A model generated the notes under the pieces. The model did not search any database. It was not told where the DNA came from and worked only from the letters and a program-made list of their open reading frames with translations. From an uncultured bacterium (GTDB taxonomy: Bacteria; Verrucomicrobiota; Kiritimatiellia; PWTM01): a stretch of DNA of 37,081 bases. Position numbers and translations under genes: made by a program. The stretch lies in NCBI GenBank assembly GCA_937935255.1, contig CALGXT010000020.1, positions 1-37,081 on the forward strand. Direction: 5' to 3'. This document shows, one piece after another, positions 31,039 to 37,081 of this stretch. Within the stretch, counting starts at the first letter, position 1. Each line of letters begins with the position of its first letter.

Positions 31039-31854
31039 ATGAAGAAGATCATTATCGCGGCGCTGGCCACGGCGGCGCTGATGGGCGCGGCGCAAGCCAC
31101 GACCATCCTGAACTGGGGCGGCGACTACGTGAGCGCCAATGCGCAAATGGTTTTGGGGACGCCGACGGACACCGGATTGAAGCGAACCTGGGCCTACAGC
31201 GACACAACCGCCAAGTCGCCCTCGTCCGGCTATTCGGGTCCGACATTTTACGGGGCGCTCGAAAGCGAGTCCTCGGCCGGTCCGACCGATTTGACGGTGA
31301 AGCGCGTCACCCAAAACGCCGCCGGCGACAGAATCGACGTCAACAACGATCAATCGACCGCCACCTACAATCGCGCGGCGGGCCTGATTTTCTTCAAGCA
31401 AGCCGACTGGCTGGCTCTGACGAGCGGCGCCGTGAGTTTCGACGCGACGAGTTCAATCGACATCCGTTTTACGGCGAACAATCGCAACTCTGGCGGCAGC
31501 CGCGCCGCCGTGCTGAACAATGGAACCTGGTACCTCTCGAGTACCGAGTTCACGGCTTATTCCGGCACGTTGTCCATCCCCAACGCCGCAGCGGAAAACT
31601 GGGGCGCATGGACCGCGACCGGCGCGCCGCTGGCCGCTCCGCCCGGATCGTTCACGACGCCGGGATCCACCTTCACACAGATTCAGGCCGTGGGCTATTG
31701 GTTTGACGTGACCCGAAGCGGTTCTACGCCCAGGAACGCCAATGTCGCGGTGGATCAAATCATCTTCAATGCCATCCCCGAGCCCGGCTCGGTCGGGCTG
31801 CTGGCGCTCGGCGCGGCGGCCTTCATGATTCGCCGGCGGCGGATGCGCGGATAA
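31039..31854 (+). CDS. PEP-CTERM sorting domain protein
   Basis: This is an exported surface or biofilm-type protein of 271 residues with a signal peptide (MKKIIIAALATAALMGAAQA). A body of Ser/Thr/Asn-rich beta-type sequence contains no recognised domain. The C-terminal sorting signal is IPEPGSVGLLALGAAAFMIR followed by an Arg-rich end. PEP-CTERM proteins are cut and anchored by exosortases and are linked to exopolysaccharide production; the exopolysaccharide operon at 7-14 kb fits this, but no exosortase gene is in the window. GGAGG lies eight bases before the ATG. The gene is followed by an intrinsic terminator, so it is monocistronic. It may be controlled by the divergent XylR-type regulator. 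Confidence 0.9.
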   Translation: MKKIIIAALATAALMGAAQATTILNWGGDYVSANAQMVLGTPTDTGLKRTWAYSDTTAKSPSSGYSGPTFYGALESESSAGPTDLTVKRVTQNAAGDRIDVNNDQSTATYNRAAGLIFFKQADWLALTSGAVSFDATSSIDIRFTANNRNSGGSRAAVLNNGTWYLSSTEFTAYSGTLSIPNAAAENWGAWTATGAPLAAPPGSFTTPGSTFTQIQAVGYWFDVTRSGSTPRNANVAVDQIIFNAIPEPGSVGLLALGAAAFMIRRRRMRG

Positions 31855-31878
31855 TACGCCGCGAGCGATGAACGATTT

Positions 31879-31919
31879 CGGGGGCGAGCGCCAGGGGGAC
31901 TCGCCCCCCGTTTTTTTTT
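31879..31919 (+). terminator. Intrinsic terminator of the PEP-CTERM gene
   Basis: Arms GGGGGCGAG (31880-31888) and CTCGCCCCC (31900-31908) enclose an 11-base loop and are followed by CG and nine T residues (31911-31919). It lies 26 bases after the stop codon. Confidence 0.9.
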
Positions 31920-32040
31920 CGGACCTTGGAATGCCGCGACGGCGGACACAGACTCCGCGCCGCTTCGTCTTTGTGACAAAAGAAGAAAGCAAACCAGCAC
32001 GGCGCACGTCCGGTCAAAAAACTTTTTCGGGAGACCCCGC

Positions 32041-35000
32041 ATGAATAACACCGAATCGCCCGCCATCCTCGGAATCGCCGCCGCGGCCCTGTCCGTCCTT
32101 CTTGCCGCCTCCGCGACCGCCGAGGCGCAGACGCCCGCGCCGCCCACGGAGCGACGGCTCTGCCGCATCGTGGATTTCGGAGCCGACGTCGGCGGCGACT
32201 TCTACCGCAGCGGGCCGATGAACGTGCGGAAGGATGTGGATGTGGACGGCGACGGGACGGTGTCGCCCCGCGAGCGGGTCGCGGGCTGGTTCTTCAGCCT
32301 GGCCGATCCGCTCAACCCGCGCTTCCCGGAATACAACGAGAACGCGACCAGCGCGCGCTTCTACGGGGGACTGGTCGGTTTCGGCGTCGGCGAGGGCTCG
32401 ATCTCCGAGGGCATGAACAACCAGAACCACGAGCTGCGCGACGATTTCAACTTCATGGCGCAGGCGTGGCGCGACACAGACAAGATCAAGGCCTTCGGCT
32501 GCTACTTCTGGGACAAACGCGATTTTCTCAACGGCGGCGACCGCTATCCGGTCTCGTTCGACGAGCGCGGCCTCATCGGCGTGCGCGTCTCGCGCTTTTT
32601 CGGCGGCATGGACGACGCCCGCTGGCTCGTGCGCGAGGGCGACACGTTCTACCTTTCCCGCGCCCGCTTCGCCGATGAAAGCTACCTCAACGAATGGCGC
32701 GGCAAGCGGGGCACGCACCAGACGCACGTCCTGCGTCCCGCCTCCACCGAGTGGGCCGTATACCGTCCCGGCGAACCGGAGGCGCACGATCTCGCCTTCG
32801 ACGCCGCGAAAGCCGACTTCCAGCCGCGCGTCTTCAAGAACGTGACCGCCGTCGGTTTCTACATCGGCCGCAGCCGGCTCGAAACCGGCAGCCTGTGGCT
32901 GAAATGGTACGCCTTCATGGCGGTGGCCAACGTCGAACGCCCGGCGCGGCCCTCGCTCCTGCTCGACTTCGCGCCCATCCCTGCGCGCAATGTCGCCGGC
33001 CCGGCGGGCCCGCTGGCCGTGCCCGCGTTCGAGGCGGCGGCGACCGAAACGCCTTACACGGCCTGGCGGCGGGTGTACCAGACTTTCGTCTCCAACGCCC
33101 GTTGCCACGAGATCAGCCCCGGCTACGTCTTCGACCGCGACGGCGACCCGGGCAGCATGCGGCTCGGCGCGCAGCGCCACGACGGCCGCGAGCCGGCGAC
33201 CGGCGTGACGAGGCTCGATGCGCTGGCGTGGTGCAACGCGCTGTCCGAATACGAGGGCCTCACCCCCTGCTACTACGCCGACGAGGCGCGCACGCAGCCG
33301 CTGCGGATCGTCAAAGAGCGCGACGACCCCGCGCGCTACGACCGAATTCCCGCGGTATATGTCCGGTGGGACGCCGACGGCTTCCGCCTGCCGACGGCGG
33401 CGGAATGGCTGGCCATGGCGGCCGCCGCGCCGCGCGCGGAGCGCGGCGCCGACGCGGCGCCGTCGGGCCGCACGCATCCGGTCGGCGCGGCGCCGGGCGA
33501 GGCCGGCCCGCTGCGCGATCTGCGCGGCAACGTATGGGAACTCGTGTGGGACGCGCCGGGCGACGTGTTCGATCCGGAACGGCAGACCGCGCACACGGCG
33601 CTCGGCGGCGACTTCACCGGCCTCGCCGATCCGAAAACCGCGAGCCCCCTGCCCTTTGGCGAAACGCCCTTCGAGGGCAGCCCGCGCATCGGCTTCCGCG
33701 TCGTCCGCGGCGGCGCGCGGCCGCCGACGGCGGGGCCCGCCGAGTCCGCCGAGCTCGCGCGCCGCAACGCCGCGCCCGCATGGACGTTCGCGCGCGGCGA
33801 GCGGATTCCGCCGGCGAAACCCGCCGCGAAGACGCCCGTGCCGGGCCTCGACCTGGCGGCGATTCCCGCCGGGGGCTACGACCGCGCCGAGGACGGCGCG
33901 CGGGTGCGCATCTCGCCCTTCCATCTCGGCCGGACCGAGGTGTCGTTCGCGACCTGGAACCACGTTCACCAATGGGCGGTGAACAACGGCTATGTCTTCA
34001 ACGCTCACGGCATGATGGGCAGCTTCAATCACGACCTCGGCGCGCGCGACCACGGGCCGGAGGAACCGGTCACGGACGCCTGTTGGGAGGACTACGCGCT
34101 CTGGTGCAACGCGCGCTCGGAGATGGAGGGGCGCACGCCCTGCTACTACACCGACGCCGCGCGCACGCAGGTCTATCGCCGGGCGCTGCAATGGCGGGTT
34201 TCGACCTGGCAGGGCCAGGGCTACGCGCCCCGCGAGGTCAGTTGGCAGCCGCTCTATGTGCGCTGGCACGCCGACGGCTACCGGCTGCCGACGCACGCCG
34301 AATGGTATTATGCCGCCCGCGCCGGGGCCGAGCCGACGCCGCGCCCCCTCGAGGAGGTCGGCTGGTTCGCCGCGAATTCCGGCGGCGGAACGCAGCCGGT
34401 CGGACGGAAAGCGGCCGACACCCTCGGCCTGTATGACCTGGAAGGCAACGTCTCCGAGCGCGTGTGGGACTGGCTGGCGTTCGACTACTACCGCGCCCAA
34501 GATCCCAAAGGGCATGACGGAAACGACATGTTCGGAAAACCGGTCATGGGTTCGAACTTCGGCCACCGCGAACGATTGCCCCCGGATCGCTGGGCGAAGG
34601 AATTGCCGGGAGTTCCGCGCCCTATCCACGGATTCCGCGTCGCGCGCTGCGACGCCGGCGTACACCCGGAAGAGGAGAAGCTCGAGCTGCCGGTCGTATT
34701 GGACGCCGACCCCGCGCGCTTCGATCCGCAGACGGGGCGCACGGCGCGGGCCAACCTGATGCGCACGGGGGTGTTCGAGGCGACGGGCGCGCCCAACCTC
34801 GCCGGCGCGCTCTGGACGGTCGAGACCGGCGGCCCCGTGCGCGCCGGCCCGGTCGTGGTCGAGGGCGTGCTCTATGTCGGCAGTCTCGACGGCACGGTGC
34901 GCGCGCTCGACGCGAAGACCGGCGCGCCGATCTGGACGTTCGAGGCCGGAAAGCCCGTCCGCGCCGCCGTTGCGGTCGCCGACGGGCGCGTCTTCGCGGG

Positions 35001-35790
35001 CAGCGACAACCAATTCTTTTACGCGCTCGACGCGAAGACCGGCGCCGTCCTGTGGAAATACCGCGGACGCGCCGCCTCGGCCACGGCGCCGGCCGTCGCC
35101 TACGGACTGGTCTTCGCCGGCTTCGGCTACGGCTGGAGCGGCCAGCTCGTCGGGCTCGATCCCGCCGACGGAACGGAAAAATGGCGGTACCGGCTCGGCG
35201 GAATCAACACGCTGCCCGGCGGCGTTTCGATGGACGGCGAGCGGGTGTACGCGCCCGCGGGCGATATCGCGGTTTTCGCCGCCGACCTGCGCACCGAGTA
35301 TCGCGTGTGGCACGCCTCCGGCACGCCGACCCGCGCCTCGATGCCGGTCGTGGGCGAGACGGTGTACTACGCCGCCGAGGGCCGCGTCATGGCCCTGGAT
35401 CGGCGCACCGGCGAACGGCGCTGGATGCGCTATCGCCCCGACAAGGGCCAGACCACGCTCTCCGAACGCGAGAACTCCTGCAGCCCGGCGGCGACGCCCC
35501 AGGCGATTTACCTCGGCTGGCGCGACGGCGCCGTGACGGCGCTGTCGGCGGACGACGGACGCGAACTGTGGAAGTTCCAGACCGGCGGCCCGGTGGAATC
35601 GTCGCCCGCGATCGGCGGGCAGACGCTGTACGTCGGATCGAACGACGGCCAACTCTACGCGCTCGACCTCGACACCGGCGCCGAGCGCGCGCGGTTCAAG
35701 ACCGGCGGCCCCGTCCGCTCCTCGCCGTGGATCGGCGACGGCGTCGTCTATATCGGCAGCGACGACGGCCGCATCTACGCGATTCGTTGA
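32041..35790 (+). CDS. Secreted multidomain protein: EF-hand loop, two SUMF1/FGE-like domains, PQQ-type beta-propeller
   Basis: This 1249-residue exported protein has a signal peptide cleaved near AEAQ, about residue 30. An N-terminal region (30-310) of unknown fold carries a perfect EF-hand-type calcium loop at residues 67-78 (DVDGDGTVSPRE). Next come two SUMF1/formylglycine-generating-enzyme-like domains (about 320-555 and 600-873). Both contain WCNA-SE-EG-TPCYY, YVRW-ADG-RLPT-AEW and GNV-E--WD, showing internal duplication. The catalytic Cys pair expected before the final GFR motif of true FGEs is absent in both, so they are probably binding or structural. Residues about 919-1249 form a PQQ-like propeller with repeats such as LDAKTGAPIWTFEAG, ending YIGSDDGRIYAIR. 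GGGAGACC precedes the ATG. Ligand and role are unknown. Confidence 0.9.
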   Translation: MNNTESPAILGIAAAALSVLLAASATAEAQTPAPPTERRLCRIVDFGADVGGDFYRSGPMNVRKDVDVDGDGTVSPRERVAGWFFSLADPLNPRFPEYNENATSARFYGGLVGFGVGEGSISEGMNNQNHELRDDFNFMAQAWRDTDKIKAFGCYFWDKRDFLNGGDRYPVSFDERGLIGVRVSRFFGGMDDARWLVREGDTFYLSRARFADESYLNEWRGKRGTHQTHVLRPASTEWAVYRPGEPEAHDLAFDAAKADFQPRVFKNVTAVGFYIGRSRLETGSLWLKWYAFMAVANVERPARPSLLLDFAPIPARNVAGPAGPLAVPAFEAAATETPYTAWRRVYQTFVSNARCHEISPGYVFDRDGDPGSMRLGAQRHDGREPATGVTRLDALAWCNALSEYEGLTPCYYADEARTQPLRIVKERDDPARYDRIPAVYVRWDADGFRLPTAAEWLAMAAAAPRAERGADAAPSGRTHPVGAAPGEAGPLRDLRGNVWELVWDAPGDVFDPERQTAHTALGGDFTGLADPKTASPLPFGETPFEGSPRIGFRVVRGGARPPTAGPAESAELARRNAAPAWTFARGERIPPAKPAAKTPVPGLDLAAIPAGGYDRAEDGARVRISPFHLGRTEVSFATWNHVHQWAVNNGYVFNAHGMMGSFNHDLGARDHGPEEPVTDACWEDYALWCNARSEMEGRTPCYYTDAARTQVYRRALQWRVSTWQGQGYAPREVSWQPLYVRWHADGYRLPTHAEWYYAARAGAEPTPRPLEEVGWFAANSGGGTQPVGRKAADTLGLYDLEGNVSERVWDWLAFDYYRAQDPKGHDGNDMFGKPVMGSNFGHRERLPPDRWAKELPGVPRPIHGFRVARCDAGVHPEEEKLELPVVLDADPARFDPQTGRTARANLMRTGVFEATGAPNLAGALWTVETGGPVRAGPVVVEGVLYVGSLDGTVRALDAKTGAPIWTFEAGKPVRAAVAVADGRVFAGSDNQFFYALDAKTGAVLWKYRGRAASATAPAVAYGLVFAGFGYGWSGQLVGLDPADGTEKWRYRLGGINTLPGGVSMDGERVYAPAGDIAVFAADLRTEYRVWHASGTPTRASMPVVGETVYYAAEGRVMALDRRTGERRWMRYRPDKGQTTLSERENSCSPAATPQAIYLGWRDGAVTALSADDGRELWKFQTGGPVESSPAIGGQTLYVGSNDGQLYALDLDTGAERARFKTGGPVRSSPWIGDGVVYIGSDDGRIYAIR

Positions 35791-35882
35791 ACCGGCCGTT
35801 CGGAAAAGATAAAAAAGGAATTCAACCACCCTAAGCCGCGAAGTCCGAATATCCGAGCGGCGCACTCAACGGCCCCGCCCCC

Positions 35883-35917
35883 GCCGGAGGCGACCGGGTG
35901 ACGCCGGCTCGTTTTTT
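35883..35917 (+). terminator. Possible terminator after the propeller fusion gene
   Basis: Arms GCCGG (35883-35887) and CCGGC (35904-35908), with partial further pairing inside, are followed by TCG and six T residues (35912-35917). The stem is short, so the call is tentative. Confidence 0.4.
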
Positions 35918-35965
35918 CTCCGTGCGCTTGGCGCCCGCCTTCGGCAGTATCGGACGCGAACGCAC

Positions 35966-36913
35966 ATGATCAACGGCATGAAATACTGGGCGATGGCGTT
36001 GCTCTGCGCGGGGTTGTGCGGCTGCGGACGCGGGAGCGCGCCGGCGTCGCGCTCCGCGGAGCGTTTCAACCCCGCGGCGGTGGACGGCGCGCGGGCGCTG
36101 GACGAAGTCGCGCGGCTCGTCGCGCTGGGGCGGCGCGATTCCGGCGCGCCCGGCGCCGAGCGCGCGGCGGAACACCTGCGCGACCGGTTGCGCGCCGCCG
36201 GCGTGGAAGCGGAAATCGAGGCGTTCGAGGACGATACGCCGCGGGGCCGCGTCGTTTTCCGCAACGTCGTCGGGCGTCTGCCCGGCCGGGGCCGAGGCCT
36301 CATCATTCTCGGCTCGCATTACGACACCAAAAGCGGAATGCCGGAAGGCTTTGAGGGCGCGAACGATTCGGGATCGAGTTCGGGCCTGTTGATCGAACTG
36401 GCGCGCGTTTTGAACGCCGGACCGAAGGTGGCGCCCGAAATCTGGTTCGTGTTTTTCGATGGCGAGGAGTGCATGATCGCTTACGGGCCGCGCGACGGAC
36501 TGCACGGCAGCCGTCGAATGGCGCGCGACCTCGTCGAATCGGGCCGCGCGCGCGGCGTGCGCGGCGTGCTCGTGCTCGACATGATCGGCGACCGCGACCT
36601 CACGGTCAGTTTGCCGCGCAACGCGACCCCCGAATTGACGCGAATGCTCCTCGACGCCGCCCGGGCGGAAGGCGCGCGCGATCATTTTCGCCTGCAACCG
36701 GGCGAAGTGCTCGACGACCACGATCCGTTTTTCCGCGCCGGAATGCCGGCGGCGCTGCTCATTGATTTCGAGTACGGCAGCGCGCCCGGTCTCAACGATT
36801 ACTGGCATACGGCCGAGGACACGATGGACAAGCTGAGCGCCGAAAGTCTCGCGCGGGTCGGCCGCGTCGCCGTGCGGTTCATCAACGCCCTGCTCGAAAA
36901 AGAAAGAAAATGA
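35966..36913 (+). CDS. M28-family zinc lipoprotein, glutaminyl-peptide cyclotransferase-like
   Basis: This 315-residue protein has a lipoprotein signal (MKYWAMALLCAGLCGCG, with lipobox Cys near residue 20). The M28 zinc ligands are all present: His/Asp in GSHYDTK, Asp in GANDSGSS, Glu-Glu in FFDGEE, Asp in LDMIGD and His in DYWHTAEDT. The GEE followed by a loop and GLHGSRRMA, and the end HTAEDTMDKLSAESLARVG, resemble glutaminyl cyclases more than aminopeptidases. It may form N-terminal pyroglutamate on exported proteins or trim peptides in the periplasm. ATGs at 35966 and 35978 are both possible; neither has a good ribosome binding site. It is separate from the propeller gene by 175 bases. 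Confidence 0.87.
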   Translation: MINGMKYWAMALLCAGLCGCGRGSAPASRSAERFNPAAVDGARALDEVARLVALGRRDSGAPGAERAAEHLRDRLRAAGVEAEIEAFEDDTPRGRVVFRNVVGRLPGRGRGLIILGSHYDTKSGMPEGFEGANDSGSSSGLLIELARVLNAGPKVAPEIWFVFFDGEECMIAYGPRDGLHGSRRMARDLVESGRARGVRGVLVLDMIGDRDLTVSLPRNATPELTRMLLDAARAEGARDHFRLQPGEVLDDHDPFFRAGMPAALLIDFEYGSAPGLNDYWHTAEDTMDKLSAESLARVGRVAVRFINALLEKERK

Positions 36914-37081
36914 ACCGCGGATGAGGCGGATGAAAGGAGCCGCGGCGCGGTCTTCGCGCTCTCCGTGGTGAAAAAATGAAAGCCGGCGGGGGCGCAATCT
37001 CTGTCCCTGGCGCTCGCTGTAGCTCCGGCGCTCCGTCGCCGGAGCTTTCCCACCCAAATCTTCCGCTGTAGCTCCGGCGCT
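36914..37081. repeat. Third mosaic repeat island, cut by the window end
   Basis: After the M28 gene come a CCGCGG/ACCGCGGATG-type motif, a reversed CTCTCCGTGGTGAAA module, a reversed CTCTGTCCC (36999-37007), and two forward GTAG hairpins of the CTCCGGCG family at 37019-37044 and 37068-37081 (truncated), 49 bases apart. No gene is seen. Confidence 0.85.
37019..37044 (+). repeat. GTAG-headed hairpin, CTCCGGCG family (REP-like)
   Basis: GTAG (37019-37022) precedes arms CTCCGGCG (37023-37030) and CGCCGGAG (37037-37044). It differs from 5933-5958 by one base in the loop (C to T). Confidence 0.8.

Noticed and set aside
31039-35790. PEP-CTERM gene and propeller fusion as one operon
   Set aside because: A strong intrinsic terminator lies between them at 31879-31919, so independent transcription is more likely.
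32014-35865. 1283-residue minus-strand ORF opposite the propeller fusion
   Set aside because: It is antisense to a protein with signal peptide, two SUMF1-like domains and propeller repeats. The apparent repeats in the shadow frame only mirror the sense-strand propeller.

Overview
The window is a GC-rich stretch (roughly two-thirds G+C by eye) of a Gram-negative bacterial chromosome. Everything points to the PVC superphylum, most plausibly a Kiritimatiellota/Lentisphaerota-like anaerobe. The evidence is a small protein of the Planctomycetes/Verrucomicrobia-restricted Minf_1886 type, a DUF1844 protein ending in the typical RFHKSYG tail, a PEP-CTERM surface protein, a non-HemE uroporphyrinogen-decarboxylase-like protein, a XylR-type (LacI-like sensor plus AraC HTH) regulator, an RnfB subunit, and outer-membrane machinery (ExbB/ExbD, beta-barrel, polysaccharide export lipoprotein). 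Taxonomy is inferred from family knowledge, not from a search.

Layout. (1) 1-5.8 kb, plus strand: a tightly packed operon ftsK (5' end outside the window) - rodZ - pgsA - exbB - exbD - thiD - MGMT-type alkyltransferase, mostly with 1-4 base overlaps or 1 base gaps. It covers chromosome segregation, cell shape, phospholipid synthesis, energised outer-membrane transport, thiamine synthesis and DNA repair. (2) 5.57-6.38 kb: a gene-free mosaic of short dispersed repeats, many of them GTAG-headed hairpins (REP-like). (3) 6.4-13.9 kb, minus strand: a peroxiredoxin, and an exopolysaccharide operon in transcription order: SLH-like secreted protein, outer-membrane beta-barrel, Wzc-type tyrosine autokinase, Wza-type export lipoprotein, O-antigen ligase/polymerase with TPRs. 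A good promoter candidate stands at its head. (4) 13.9-19.9 kb, minus: a lone rnfB; then a YuiD-type PAP2 protein, glgX and a GH3 glycosidase as a carbohydrate unit. (5) 20.2-24.1 kb, minus: TM1266-like ACT regulator - trxB - MsbA-type ABC exporter - PsbP-like membrane protein. (6) 24.3-25.2 kb, plus: Minf_1886-type and DUF1844 genes, followed by a second repeat island. (7) 25.5-30.9 kb, minus: XylR-type regulator, ppdK with a strong terminator, and a URO-D-like gene whose ribosome binding site directly abuts that terminator. (8) 31.0-36.9 kb, plus: a PEP-CTERM protein, a 1249-residue secreted fusion of two SUMF1-like domains and a PQQ-type propeller, and an M28/glutaminyl-cyclase-like lipoprotein. 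The window ends in a third repeat island.

The most unusual items are the three islands of GTAG-headed hairpin repeats with conserved module order and no REP transposase in view, a 29-base identical near-palindrome present twice 14 kb apart with the same T-G mismatch, the SUMF1-SUMF1-propeller fusion with an EF-hand loop, and the terminator/ribosome-binding-site junction upstream of the URO-D-like gene. No tRNA, rRNA, CRISPR array, transposase or phage gene was seen.
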